This document shows positions 42,410 through 52,148 of a DNA stretch of 64,000 nt, in pieces (within the stretch, counting starts at the first letter, position 1; each line of letters begins with the position of its first letter). The translations under genes and the position numbers were made by a program. This DNA is from Agrococcus sp. SGAir0287 (lineage in GTDB: Bacteria > Actinomycetota > Actinomycetes > Actinomycetales > Microbacteriaceae): NCBI RefSeq assembly GCF_005484985.1, contig NZ_CP027942.1, forward strand, positions 2,604,001 through 2,668,000. The letters run 5' to 3'. The notes below the pieces were generated by a model. That model searched no databases, was not told the DNA's origin, and saw only the letters and a list, made by a program, of their open reading frames with translations.

Positions 42410-43387
42410 GTGAAGGTCGCATGCATCGTCGACGACCTCGTCAACCCCTTCGAGCTCGGCGTCGCGTGCGAGGTCTTCGGCGACGACCGCTCGGATCGGG
42501 GCGTGCCGCGGTTCGACTTCCGCGTCGTCGCACCCGTGCCGGGCAGGGTCGCCGTCGACTACCAGGGCGGGTTCTCGCTCGAGGTCGCGCACGACCTCGC
42601 CTTCGTCGACGAGGCCGACATCGTCGTGGTGCCCGCCTTCCGCGACTGCGCGCGGGATACGTGCGGCACCGAGGTGCTGGACGCCGTCCGTCGAGCGCAC
42701 GCCCGCGGCGCCTGGATCCTGTCGCTCTGCACGGGCGCCTTCGTGCTCGCCAGGGCCGGGCTGCTCGACGGGCGACCTGCGACGACGCATTGGCGGCACG
42801 CGGATCGGATGCAGGAGGAGTTCCCGGCCGTGGAGGTGCGATGCGACGCGCTCTACGTGGAGGACGGTCGCATCGTGACGAGCGCCGGCACCGCCGGCGC
42901 GATCGACGCCTCCCTGCACCTCGTGACCATCGCGATCGGCGCGCAGGCGGCCTCGACGATCGCGCGGGGCATGGTGATGCCGCCGCAACGCGACGGCGGA
43001 CAGAGCCAGTACGCCACGGGCCCCGTCGCCGAGCGGCACGCCGAGACGCTCGCGCCGCTCGTCGCATGGATGTCGGCCAACCTGGCGCTCGATCACTCGG
43101 TCGGCTCGCTCGCGGCCCGTGCGCACATGAGCGAGCGCACCTTCGCGCGCCGGTTCAAGGAGGAGCTCGGCACCACCCCCGCCGCATGGCTCGCGAGCCA
43201 CCGCGTGCGCCTCGCGCAGCAGCTGCTCGAGGCCACCGACCTCACGCTGGACGCCGTCGCGAGCGAGGCCGGGTTCGGCAGCGCCGCGCTCATGCGCCAC
43301 CACTTCCAGCAGCACCTCTCGACCACCCCGAGCGCCTATCGGCAGCGCTTCCAGCTCACGCGCTCGGCCCTCGCGCCCGTCGCCTGA
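42410..43387 (+). CDS. GlxA-family AraC-type regulator
   Basis: A 325-residue transcription factor with an N-terminal DJ-1/PfpI domain (nucleophile-elbow Cys in LSLCTGAFVLA, about residues 103-113) and a C-terminal AraC pair of helix-turn-helix motifs (AHMSERTFARRFKEELGTTPAAWL and the AGFGSAALMRHHF motif). Ligand unknown. The GTG start has GAGGAGG five bases upstream. Likely controls the divergent gene and itself through the direct repeats. Confidence 0.92.
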   Translation: MKVACIVDDLVNPFELGVACEVFGDDRSDRGVPRFDFRVVAPVPGRVAVDYQGGFSLEVAHDLAFVDEADIVVVPAFRDCARDTCGTEVLDAVRRAHARGAWILSLCTGAFVLARAGLLDGRPATTHWRHADRMQEEFPAVEVRCDALYVEDGRIVTSAGTAGAIDASLHLVTIAIGAQAASTIARGMVMPPQRDGGQSQYATGPVAERHAETLAPLVAWMSANLALDHSVGSLAARAHMSERTFARRFKEELGTTPAAWLASHRVRLAQQLLEATDLTLDAVASEAGFGSAALMRHHFQQHLSTTPSAYRQRFQLTRSALAPVA

Positions 43388-43465
43388 GCCGATCGGCGAC
43401 GCACGTCGGGGCGACGACCAGCGCCTGCGCACGAGCCGTCCAGACCTCCGTGCTGGACTCGAGGC

Positions 43466-44812
43466 ATGCATCGCCGTTCCTCCGCCCTCGTCGTCGCCGC
43501 GCTCGCGGCGACGCTGACCGCCTGCGTCATCCAGCCGCCTCCCCTGCCGTCGCCGGTCGAGGCGTGGCGCGTGGACGACCGCCTCGTGACCATGCCGCAC
43601 GAGGAGTCGGGCACGCTCGTGGCGTATACGACGGCCGGCCCCGACTCGCTCGAGGTGGTCGCGTGGGATGGCGCGGACGGCACGGAGCTGTGGCGCGTCC
43701 CGAGCGCACCCCTCGCGAGCGGACGCGCCGCCGAGATCGTGCCGTTGGACGACGGCTCCGGCCGCCTCGTGGTGCCGGTGCTCGTGCCCGAGGGCGATGC
43801 CGTGCGGTGGTCGGTCCGCGACCTCCTCACCGGCGAGGAGCAGGCGTGGTCGACGAGCTCCGCCGACGGCACGCCGGCGTCGTGGGAGCAGGTCTACCAG
43901 CTGTGGCGCTGCGGCCCGGAGCAGCCCGCGACGTCCCTGTGCTTCTCGGTGCCGGACGGCACGGAGACGACCGCCGAGTTCCTGCGCATCCGACCCGGCC
44001 ACGGCGTCGACCTGCTGCCCGTCGCGCAGCAAGGGTCCATCTTCGCGACGCAGCTCGGGCTCTACACCGATCGCTCCACGCAGACGATCGACCTGATGGT
44101 CGACGGCGCGATTCGTTGGTCGAGGCCGTGGGCGGACGCCTTCTCGCACGTGTTCGCCGACGGTGCGATCGACGTGCGACGAGCGGGCGACCTGCTGCTG
44201 GTGACGTCGGCGCCCGGGTGGTTCTCGCGCACGCTGCAGCTCGAGTCGATCGACACGGTGGCGCTCGACGTGGACTCCGGAGCCGTCCGCTGGCGCGTCG
44301 AGGGCGCGATGCCGTGCACGGATGCGGACTCCGCGACGATCCTGCTCTGCGAGATGGGCGGCACCGACGACGACTCCGGAACGCGCTACACCTCGGTCGC
44401 CGTCGTCGGCACCGACCTCGCCACGGGCGAGGAGCGCTGGCGCGCGACCTATCCCGAGTCGGGCGTCGAGATGCAGAACGGGGAGGGCCGCTGGTCGTGG
44501 TTCTCACCCGTGCACGCGCTGCTCCCGGACGAGGCCGGGCAGCCGGTGGTCGTCGACGTGGCGACGGGCCAGCAGCGCGCCGTGCCCGTCGACGCTCCCC
44601 TGCCGTGCGCGCAGGGTGGATCGACCGTCGCGTGGACCGACGGAGCGCTGTCGATCCCGATCGCCGAGCTGCCCGCGTGGTGCGACGCGTCGGGGACGCT
44701 CGTCGCCGAGCCGGAGGTCGACCCCGTCGTGCTCGAGGCGATCACGACGCGGATCGGGGACACCTGGGTGATGGCCACCCCGTCGGGCCTCGTCGGCTAC
44801 CGCCTGGGCTGA
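43466..44812 (+). CDS. PQQ-repeat-like (beta-propeller) lipoprotein
   Basis: A 448-residue exported protein: signal peptide with lipobox LTAC (residue ~20), then beta-propeller segments with Trp-rich repeats (GTELWRVPS, GAIRWSRPW, GAVRWRVEG, EERWRATY). Four Cys in pairs (CGPEQPATSLC, CTDADSATILLC) may form disulfides. Function unknown. Related in architecture to 39649-40983 but in a separate unit downstream of the GlxA regulator. Confidence 0.8.
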   Translation: MHRRSSALVVAALAATLTACVIQPPPLPSPVEAWRVDDRLVTMPHEESGTLVAYTTAGPDSLEVVAWDGADGTELWRVPSAPLASGRAAEIVPLDDGSGRLVVPVLVPEGDAVRWSVRDLLTGEEQAWSTSSADGTPASWEQVYQLWRCGPEQPATSLCFSVPDGTETTAEFLRIRPGHGVDLLPVAQQGSIFATQLGLYTDRSTQTIDLMVDGAIRWSRPWADAFSHVFADGAIDVRRAGDLLLVTSAPGWFSRTLQLESIDTVALDVDSGAVRWRVEGAMPCTDADSATILLCEMGGTDDDSGTRYTSVAVVGTDLATGEERWRATYPESGVEMQNGEGRWSWFSPVHALLPDEAGQPVVVDVATGQQRAVPVDAPLPCAQGGSTVAWTDGALSIPIAELPAWCDASGTLVAEPEVDPVVLEAITTRIGDTWVMATPSGLVGYRLG

Positions 44813-44827
44813 CCCGTCCCGCTGGCC

Positions 44828-46609
44828 TCAGCTCGCCGGCAGCGCCACGAGCGCGCCGCTGCCGGCGGGCAGGCGCACCGCCGCGTCGTCGAGCGCGACG
44901 TCGGGCGAGGTCGCGAACAGCAGCGTCGCACCCGGCTGCACCGGAGCCTCCCAGGCCGACTCGCCGACGTTCACGAGCACGTCCACGGGACCGGTGCCCG
45001 GCGCCGCATCGGCGTCGGACGAGCCCGCGACCCGCAGCGAGCCGCCGCGTGTGAGCCGCAGCGTGCGCGCCGACTCGTCGACGACGACGGCGTTCGCATG
45101 CAGCGAGGGGTCGGTGAGCGCCGCCCACTCGCTGCGCAGCGTCGCGAGCCGCCGGTACCCCTCGAGCACCCTGGCGTGACGACCCGATCCGAGCTCGTCC
45201 CAGCGCAGCCGAGAGCGCTCGAAGGTCGCCGGGTCCTGCGGGTCGGGCACGACGTCCGGATCCCAGCCCATCGCGGCGAACTCCGCGATGCGCCCTTCGG
45301 CGGTCAGGCGGCCGAGCTCTTCCTCGGGGTGCGAGGTGAAGAACTGGAAGGGGGTCGAGGCCGCCCACTCCTCGCCTTGGAAGAGCATGGGCGTGTACGG
45401 ACCCGCGTAGAGCAGCATCGCCGCGACGAGCAGCTGCGAGTCGTCGAGCACCTCGACGATGCGGTCGCCCACGGCGCGGTTGCCGATCTGGTCGTGGTTC
45501 TGCGCGCTCACGACGAGCCGCCACGACGGCATCCGCTCGACGTCGACCGGATGCCCGTGGTCTCGGTCGCGGAACGACGAGAACGTGCCGTCGTGGAAGA
45601 AGCCGCGCTCCATGACCTTGGCGAGCGCGCCGAGCGGCTCGAAGTCGGCGTAGTAGCCGGTCGTCTCGCGGGTGAGCGCGACGTGGACGGCGTGGTGGTA
45701 GTCGTCGCTCCACTGCGCGTCGAGCCCGTACCCGCCGCCCTCCCGCGGCGTGATGAGCCGCGGGTCGTTCATGTCCGACTCGGCGATGAGCGTGAGCGGC
45801 CTGCCCTGATGGGCGGACTCGGAGGCGACGGCGATGGTGAGCGCCTCGAGGATGTGGTCGTCGGGATCGTCGACGAGCGCGTGCACGGCGTCGAGGCGCA
45901 GCGCGTCGACGTGCATGTCGCGCAGCCAGTACAGCGCGTTGTCGATGACGTACCGGCGCACCTCGGGCTCGCGCACGTTCACGACCTCACCCCACGTGTT
46001 GCGCTCGTCGCTCAGGTACGGGCCGTAGAGCGGCAGGTAGTTGCCGCTCGGCCCGAGGTGGTTGTAGACGACGTCCTGCACGACCGCGAGGCCGGCGGCG
46101 TGGCACGCGTCGACGAAGCGCTGGTACGCGGCCGGCCCGCCGTACTCCTCCTGCACCGCGTACCAGAGCACGCCGTCGTAGCCCCAGTTGCGGGTGCCGT
46201 TGAACGCGTTGACCGGCAGGATCTCGACGTGCGTGACGCCGAGGGAGACGAGGTGCTCGAGTCGCGTCGCGGCGGCGTCGAGCGTGCCCTCGGGCGTGAA
46301 GGTGCCCACGTGGAGCTCGTAGATCACGCCGCCGGCGAGCCGCCGACCCGTCCACGCGGCGTCCTGCCAGTCGTGCTCCGCCGGCTCGAACGTCTGCGAG
46401 CGGTCGTGCACGCCGCGCGGCTGGCGCCGCGAGCGCGGATCCGGGCGCACCGCGTCGTCGTCGTCGATCTGGAACCCGTACTCGCCGGCCGGACCGGTCT
46501 GGCGCCACCAGCCGTCGCCGACGGCCTCCATCTCGGTGGACGCTCCCTCGGTGACGAGGCGCATGCGGGTCGCGCGCGGCGCCCAGACTCGGTACTCGTG
46601 ATCGGCCAT
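44828..46609 (-). CDS. treZ: Malto-oligosyltrehalose trehalohydrolase
   Basis: A 593-residue GH13 enzyme releasing trehalose from the reducing end of maltooligosyl-trehalose. N-terminal CBM48-like domain (YRVWAPRATRMRLV), then the barrel with VVQDVVYNHLGPSGNYL, nucleophile Asp in ALRLDAVHAL, acid Glu in LIAESDMNDPRL, and AQNHDQIGNR. C-terminal beta domain present. ATG at 46609 preferred; TTG at 46621 is an alternative. Last of the glgX-treY-(membrane)-treZ set. Confidence 0.94.
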   Translation of the reverse strand: MADHEYRVWAPRATRMRLVTEGASTEMEAVGDGWWRQTGPAGEYGFQIDDDDAVRPDPRSRRQPRGVHDRSQTFEPAEHDWQDAAWTGRRLAGGVIYELHVGTFTPEGTLDAAATRLEHLVSLGVTHVEILPVNAFNGTRNWGYDGVLWYAVQEEYGGPAAYQRFVDACHAAGLAVVQDVVYNHLGPSGNYLPLYGPYLSDERNTWGEVVNVREPEVRRYVIDNALYWLRDMHVDALRLDAVHALVDDPDDHILEALTIAVASESAHQGRPLTLIAESDMNDPRLITPREGGGYGLDAQWSDDYHHAVHVALTRETTGYYADFEPLGALAKVMERGFFHDGTFSSFRDRDHGHPVDVERMPSWRLVVSAQNHDQIGNRAVGDRIVEVLDDSQLLVAAMLLYAGPYTPMLFQGEEWAASTPFQFFTSHPEEELGRLTAEGRIAEFAAMGWDPDVVPDPQDPATFERSRLRWDELGSGRHARVLEGYRRLATLRSEWAALTDPSLHANAVVVDESARTLRLTRGGSLRVAGSSDADAAPGTGPVDVLVNVGESAWEAPVQPGATLLFATSPDVALDDAAVRLPAGSGALVALPAS

Positions 46610-46701
46610 GCCCTCATGCAAGCAGAGCGCGCCTGGGCACGCGGCGCGGTTGCGCCGCCCGGACGACGGCGACTAGGCGTCGGTCGCGCGCCGCGCCGCG
46701 C

Positions 46702-47268
46702 TCATCGCGCCGCGCCGTGGCCGCGCACCTCGCGGAACCATGCGTTCGACGACGGCACGAAGAGCGCTGCGACGGCGACGACGAGCACGACGGCGCCGAG
46801 GCCGGCACCGCCACCGCCCACGAGGGCGAGCACGCCGACGAGCACCGCGACGATCGCGAGCCCCGCGCGTGCGCCATCGCTGCCGCGTGCGACGAGCACG
46901 GTGAGCACGAGCTGCACGACGAGGACGATCGCCGTCGCCGCGACCACGGTCATCGCGACCGCGTCCGGCTCGATCGACGCGGCGCCGGTGGACTGCGCGA
47001 GCGTCACGGCCGCCGCGAGGGCGACGAGCACGCCGATCGCCGCCCCGACCGACAGCGCGAACGACGCCCACAGCAGGAGGACGGCGAAGGCGACGGGGTC
47101 CGGCCGGTCGAGGCGCGTGACGCGCGGCGGCCCGGAGCGACCCTGTCGCGCCTCGGCGACCGCGGGCGGCGCGTGCGCCTCGTCGCCCCTCGCGGCGACG
47201 CTGCCGACCGGCACGGGCACGATGAAGCGCGGCGCGCTGCGGCGCGGCTCCTCGGGAGGCGTGGTCAT
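46702..47268 (-). CDS. Four-helix membrane protein, 188 aa
   Basis: A Pro-rich cytoplasmic N-terminus (about 55 residues) followed by four hydrophobic helices (about residues 60-80, 100-125, 133-155 and 158-170), ending SSNAWFREVRG. No family recognised. It interrupts the trehalose genes between treY and treZ. The ATG at 47268 is fixed by a leaderless TACCGT box. Confidence 0.65.
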   Translation of the reverse strand: MTTPPEEPRRSAPRFIVPVPVGSVAARGDEAHAPPAVAEARQGRSGPPRVTRLDRPDPVAFAVLLLWASFALSVGAAIGVLVALAAAVTLAQSTGAASIEPDAVAMTVVAATAIVLVVQLVLTVLVARGSDGARAGLAIVAVLVGVLALVGGGGAGLGAVVLVVAVAALFVPSSNAWFREVRGHGAAR

Positions 47269-47274
47269 GCCGCG

Positions 47275-47280
47275 ACGGTA
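47275..47280 (-). promoter_or_regulatory. -10 box (leaderless) of the membrane protein between treY and treZ
   Basis: TACCGT on the minus strand, six bases before the ATG at 47268. It means treZ could be expressed apart from glgX-treY. Confidence 0.55.
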
Positions 47281-47355
47281 GTCCGGCCCCGACGCCGCAG
47301 GCTGGACCGGGGGTGCGAACGGCCTGGGTTGCTGTCGCGTCCCGTCGCCGCGCGA

Positions 47356-49665
47356 CTATGCGTCCGCGCGCACGAGGAGGGCGACGGGCAGATCGCGCAG
47401 CAGGTCGGCGAGACGCACGGCACCGCCGTGGTGCTCGCGACCGGAGAGCAGCTCGCGCCAGCGACCCTCGGCCAGCGGGATCGTGGTGTCGCGCCAGCCT
47501 CCTCGACGCGCGAGCGAGAGCGGCAGGCGCGTGACGACCGCGACCGCGCCGCCGCGATCGAACGCGAGCGCATGCTCGGCGGCGGCGCCGTGCGCCTGCA
47601 CGGGCGCGTACCCGGTCAGCAGCTCGGGGCGATCGCGGCGCAGCCGCAGCGTCTCGCGCACGAGACGCACCTTGGCGTGCTCGAGGTCGTCGACGTGCGC
47701 AGGATGCGACGCCGCCCGCGCGCGCAGCGCATCCGCCTCGTCCCAGTCGATCGGCCGCCGGTTGTCGGGGTCGACGAGCGACAGCTCGCGCACCTCCGAA
47801 CCCTGGTAGACGTCGGGCACGCCCGGCATCGCGAGCGCGAGCAGCTTCGCCGAGAGCACGTTCGACCGCCAGCCAGCGTCGACGGCGTCCACGAACGCCT
47901 CGATCGCCGCTCTCCCCTCGCCCGCGAGGCAGGCGTCGACGAACGCGGCGAGCTCGCCCTCGTACGCCTCGTCCGGCGCGGTCCAGTGCGTGCGCGCGTC
48001 GGCCTCGCGCGCCGCCTTCTCGGCGTACGCGTGCAGCCGATCCGGGCTCGCGGGCCATGCGCCGACGACGGCCTGCAGCAGCAGGCTCGAGAAGGAGCGG
48101 TCGTGGCGCGGCGCGTGCGCGAGCATGCGCTCGAGCAGCGCATCCCACTCGTGCGGCACCTCCGCGATCGTCGCGATGCGCGCCCGCACGTCCTCGCCGC
48201 GCTTCGTGTCGTGCGTCGAGAGCGTCGTCATCGCATGCGGCCATGCCTGCTGCCTGCGCGTCATCGCCGCGTGGAAGTCGCCGGGCGTGATCGCGAAGAC
48301 GCTCGGATCGCCGCCGACCTCGTTCAGCGAGGTCAGGCGCGCGTACCGGTAGAAGGCGGTGTCCTCGACGCCCTTCGCCATCACCATGCCGCTCGTCTGC
48401 TGGAAGCGGCGCGCGGCGGGCTCCGACGGTTCGAGCAGGATCGGCAGCAGCCACGCGACGGTCTCGGCCAGGTCGGGGCGCCAGTGCGCGGAGAGGTCGG
48501 CCGCGTGCTGGAGGTGCTCGGCACCCTCCGGCAGATAGGAGCGGTAGACGGGGAAGCAAGCGAGGAGCTCCGCGAGCGCATCGGCGACGTCGCTCGGCGC
48601 ATCCTCGTGCTCGGCGCGCACCTCGCGCTCGAGCCGCAGCACCTCGGCGCGCAGGATCGAGTCGGCGATGCCGCGCTTCGTGGCGTGGATGAGCGCGTGC
48701 CAGTCGGTCGGCAGCCCGCGCAGGCGCGCGTCGATCGCGTCGAGCGCCTGCTCGGCGGCGGGGTCGGTGAGGACGCGGTCGACGAGCGCGAGAGCGTCGT
48801 AGCCCGTGGTGCCCGCCGTCGGCCACGCCGGCAGCTCCTCGCCGGGCTCGAGGATCTTCTCCACGAGCACGTACGCGCCGCCGGAGAGGTCGGCGAGGTC
48901 GCGCAGGTACCCCTCGGGGTCGCGCAGGCCGTCCGGGTGGTCGACGCGCAGCCCGTCGACGAGGCCCTCGTCGAACCAGCGGCGGATCTCGGCGTGCGAC
49001 GCGTCGAAGACGGCGCGATCCTCGACGCGGATGGCCGCGAGCGTCGTGACGGCGAAGAAGCGGCGGTAGGCGAGCTCGTCGTCGCCGCGGCGCCAGTGGC
49101 CGAGCACGTAGTGCTGCCGCGCGAGCACGGCGTTCGCGTCGTCGCCCTGCCGCGCGGTGCCCGGCGCGATCGGCAGCGACGTGTCCCAGTAGCGCAGCAC
49201 GTCGCCGTCGATCGAGAGGTGGTCGACGCGGCCGCCGCCGAGGTCGTCGTCGTCGCCGACGATCGGGAGCAGGATGCGGCCGTCGTGCTGCGACCAGTCG
49301 ACGTCGAAGGCATCGGCGTGCGGCGAGTCGCGGCCCAGCCGCAGCACGTCCCACCACCAGGCGTTCTGCTCGGGCGTCGCGACGCCGACGTGGTTCGGCA
49401 CGATGTCGACGAGCACGCCCATGCCGAGGCGTCGCGCCTCGGCGGACAGCGCAGCGAGGCCTTCGGCGCCGCCGCGCTCCGGGTCGACGCGGTCGTGCGC
49501 GACGACGTCGTAGCCGTGGCTCGAGCCGGGCTCGGCCGCGAGGATCGGCGAGAGGTAGACCCAGTCGACGCCGAGGTCGTGCAGCGCCTCGAGCCTCGCC
49601 GCCGCGTCGTGGAGCGTCTGCTCGGCGGTGACCTGCAGTCGGTACGTGCTCGTGGGCACCCGCAT
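47356..49665 (-). CDS. treY: Malto-oligosyltrehalose synthase
   Basis: A 769-residue GH13 enzyme that isomerises the reducing end of maltodextrin into a trehalose unit. Signatures: MGVLVDIVPNHVG, nucleophile Asp in GLRVDHPDGL, acid Glu in YVLVEKILEPGEELP, and TLSTHDTKRGED. The conserved N-terminus TSTYRLQ is present. The ATG shares a base with the glgX stop (TGATG), so the two are coupled. Confidence 0.95.
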   Translation of the reverse strand: MRVPTSTYRLQVTAEQTLHDAAARLEALHDLGVDWVYLSPILAAEPGSSHGYDVVAHDRVDPERGGAEGLAALSAEARRLGMGVLVDIVPNHVGVATPEQNAWWWDVLRLGRDSPHADAFDVDWSQHDGRILLPIVGDDDDLGGGRVDHLSIDGDVLRYWDTSLPIAPGTARQGDDANAVLARQHYVLGHWRRGDDELAYRRFFAVTTLAAIRVEDRAVFDASHAEIRRWFDEGLVDGLRVDHPDGLRDPEGYLRDLADLSGGAYVLVEKILEPGEELPAWPTAGTTGYDALALVDRVLTDPAAEQALDAIDARLRGLPTDWHALIHATKRGIADSILRAEVLRLEREVRAEHEDAPSDVADALAELLACFPVYRSYLPEGAEHLQHAADLSAHWRPDLAETVAWLLPILLEPSEPAARRFQQTSGMVMAKGVEDTAFYRYARLTSLNEVGGDPSVFAITPGDFHAAMTRRQQAWPHAMTTLSTHDTKRGEDVRARIATIAEVPHEWDALLERMLAHAPRHDRSFSSLLLQAVVGAWPASPDRLHAYAEKAAREADARTHWTAPDEAYEGELAAFVDACLAGEGRAAIEAFVDAVDAGWRSNVLSAKLLALAMPGVPDVYQGSEVRELSLVDPDNRRPIDWDEADALRARAASHPAHVDDLEHAKVRLVRETLRLRRDRPELLTGYAPVQAHGAAAEHALAFDRGGAVAVVTRLPLSLARRGGWRDTTIPLAEGRWRELLSGREHHGGAVRLADLLRDLPVALLVRADA

Positions 49666-52007
49666 CAGCGGGCCTCGTCGCTCGTCGACCCGGCGGCGGG
49701 CTCGATGTCCTCGGCGGCGGCCATCGCATCCTCGCGCGCCTCGTCGTCGTCCGCGGGCGTCGGCGCCTCGGGCACGGACCGCGGGCTCTGGCCGATGGGG
49801 ATGGCGCCCGTCGTCGTCGCCGGCTCGGGAGCGGGCACGGATGCGCCGAGGCTCGCGACCGACGCGGCGACCGACGAGTCCTCGCTCTCGGCGGGCGCGG
49901 CCTCCTGCAGCAGCACGAGGCTGCGCGCCATGAGGGTGATGGTGCCGCCCGGGGCGAGCACCTGGGCGCCCACCTCGCCGCCCGTGTCGATCGCGACCTG
50001 CCACACCGGTGCGTACTCCTCCGTGGGCAGCGTCACCTCGACGTCCTGCTCGGAGGCGTTGCAGTAGAGCAGGAAGTGGTCGTCCTCGATGCGCTCGCCG
50101 CGCACGCCGCGGCCCGCGATGCCGTGGCCGTTGAGGTACATGCCGATCGTCTTGTCGGCCGGCGAGTCCCAGTCCTGCGACTCCATCGGGTGCCCCTCGG
50201 GGGCGAGCCAGACGATGTCGTTCAGGCGCTCGCCGTCGCCCGTGCGCACGGTCGAGCCCGTGAAGAAGCGCTTGCGACGGAAGGTGGGGTGCTCGTGCCG
50301 CAGGCGGGCGACCTGCGCCGTGAACTCGATGAGCGGATGGTCGGCCGCATCCCAGTCGATCCACGACAGCTCGGAGTCCTGCGCGTACGTGTTGTTGTTG
50401 CCCTGCTGCGTGCGGCCCAGCTCGTCGCCGTGCAGGATCATCGGCACGCCCTGGCTGAGCAGCAGCGTCGCCAGCAGGTTCCGCTGCTGACGGGCGCGCG
50501 TGGAGAGGATGAACGGATCGTCCGTCGGCCCCTCGACGCCGTGGTTGTAGGAGCGATTGTGGCTCTCGCCGTCCTTCGAGTCCTCGCCGTTGGCCTCGTT
50601 GTGCTTCTCGTTGTAGGAGACGAGGTCGCGCATCGTGAAGCCGTCGTGCGCCGTGACGAAGTTGATGGATGCGAACGGCCTGCGCCCCGAGTCCTCGTAG
50701 AGGTCGGCGGAGCCGGCCAGGCGCGACGCGAAGTCGCCGACGGCACCGGGCTCGCCGCGCCAGAAGTCGCGGACGGTGTCGCGGTACTTGCCGTTCCACT
50801 CCGTCCACTGCGGGGGGAAGTTGCCGACCTGGTAGCCGCCGGGGCCGACGTCCCACGGCTCGGCGATGAGCTTGACCTGGCTGATCACCGGGTCCTGCTG
50901 CACGAGCTCGAAGAAGGTGGAGAGGCGGTCGACGTCGAAGAACTCGCGTGCGAGCGCCGAGGCGAGGTCGAAGCGGAAGCCGTCGACGTGCATCTCGGTG
51001 ACCCAGTACCGCAGCGAGTCCATGATGAGCTGCAGCGAGTGCGGCGTGCGCACGTTGAGGGTGTTGCCGGTGCCCGTGTAGTCCATGTAGTGCTGCAGGT
51101 CGCCCTCGACGAGCCGGTAGTAGGCCGCGTTGTCGATGCCGCGCATGCTGAGCGTCGGGCCCATGTGGTTGCCCTCGGCGGTGTGGTTGTAGACGACGTC
51201 GAGGATGACCTCGATGCCCTCGGCGTGCAGGGCCTTCACCATGCCCTTGAACTCCTGCACCTGCTGGCCGAGGCTGCCGGAGGCGGCGTACTCGGCGTGC
51301 GGGGCGAAGAACGCGAGCGTGTTGTAGCCCCAGTAGTTGCGCAGGCCCTTCTCCTGCAGCGTGGAGTCGTGCACGAACTGATGCACGGGCATGAGCTCGA
51401 CGGCCGTGATGCCGAGCCGCTTGTAGTGCGCGATGAGGCTCGGATGCGCGACGGCGGCGTACGTGCCGCGCATCGACTCGGGCACGTCGGGGTGCCGCTG
51501 CGTGAGGCCCTTCACGTGCGCCTCGTAGATGACGGACTCGTTGTACGGGATGCGCGGAGCGCGGTCGCCCGTCCAGTCGAAGAAGGGGCTGATGACGACG
51601 GACTTCGTCATGAGCGCCGCGGAGTCCTCGTCGTTGCGGCTCGCAGGGTCGCCGAAGTCGTACGAGAAGAGGGGCTGGCCCCACTCGATGTCGCCGCTCG
51701 TCGCCTTCGCGTACGGGTCGAGCAGCAGCTTCGACGGATTGCATCGCTGGCCCTGCGACGGGTCGTACGGGCCGTGGACGCGGTAGCCGTACCGCTGGCC
51801 GGGCTGGACGTTCGGCAGGTAGCCGTGCCAGACGTAGGCATCGACCTCGACGAGGTCGACGCGCGTCTCGGTGCCGTCGTCGTCGAACAGGCACAGCTCG
51901 ACGCGCTCGGCCACCTCCGTGAAGAGCGCGAAGTTCGTGCCGTTGCCGTCGTACGTGGCCCCCAGCGGATAGGCGGTGCCGGGCCAGACCTCAGGTGCTG
52001 TGCTCAC
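49665..52007 (-). CDS. glgX: Glycogen debranching enzyme GlgX/TreX
   Basis: A 780-residue GH13 isoamylase-type debrancher that trims branches to supply linear chains for TreY. CBM48 N-terminus (GATYDGNGTNFALFTEVAE), DVVYNHTAEGNHMG, nucleophile Asp in GFRFDLASALA, acid Glu in LIAEPWDVGPGGYQVG, NFVTAHDGFTM. The last 80 residues after LVLLQEAAP are a Ser/Ala/Pro/Glu-rich tail not usual for the family. GTG at 52007 is six bases after a TAGTGT box (leaderless), which heads the trehalose operon. Confidence 0.95.
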   Translation of the reverse strand: MSTAPEVWPGTAYPLGATYDGNGTNFALFTEVAERVELCLFDDDGTETRVDLVEVDAYVWHGYLPNVQPGQRYGYRVHGPYDPSQGQRCNPSKLLLDPYAKATSGDIEWGQPLFSYDFGDPASRNDEDSAALMTKSVVISPFFDWTGDRAPRIPYNESVIYEAHVKGLTQRHPDVPESMRGTYAAVAHPSLIAHYKRLGITAVELMPVHQFVHDSTLQEKGLRNYWGYNTLAFFAPHAEYAASGSLGQQVQEFKGMVKALHAEGIEVILDVVYNHTAEGNHMGPTLSMRGIDNAAYYRLVEGDLQHYMDYTGTGNTLNVRTPHSLQLIMDSLRYWVTEMHVDGFRFDLASALAREFFDVDRLSTFFELVQQDPVISQVKLIAEPWDVGPGGYQVGNFPPQWTEWNGKYRDTVRDFWRGEPGAVGDFASRLAGSADLYEDSGRRPFASINFVTAHDGFTMRDLVSYNEKHNEANGEDSKDGESHNRSYNHGVEGPTDDPFILSTRARQQRNLLATLLLSQGVPMILHGDELGRTQQGNNNTYAQDSELSWIDWDAADHPLIEFTAQVARLRHEHPTFRRKRFFTGSTVRTGDGERLNDIVWLAPEGHPMESQDWDSPADKTIGMYLNGHGIAGRGVRGERIEDDHFLLYCNASEQDVEVTLPTEEYAPVWQVAIDTGGEVGAQVLAPGGTITLMARSLVLLQEAAPAESEDSSVAASVASLGASVPAPEPATTTGAIPIGQSPRSVPEAPTPADDDEAREDAMAAAEDIEPAAGSTSDEAR

Positions 52008-52013
52008 GTGCCG

Positions 52014-52019
52014 ACACTA
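52014..52019 (-). promoter_or_regulatory. glgX: -10 box (leaderless) of glgX-treY
   Basis: TAGTGT on the minus strand, six bases before the GTG at 52007. Confidence 0.6.
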
Positions 52020-52148
52020 CGGGCGGCACCCATGCGCTCGCTGGACTTGCGCGCGGGGTCGCGAGTGTGCCGTGCCGCACGGTAGGGCGCGCCGTGGACG
52101 CGCGCCGACGGCGTCCAGGCGCGCGAGCGCCCGGACGCCGTTCTGGCG

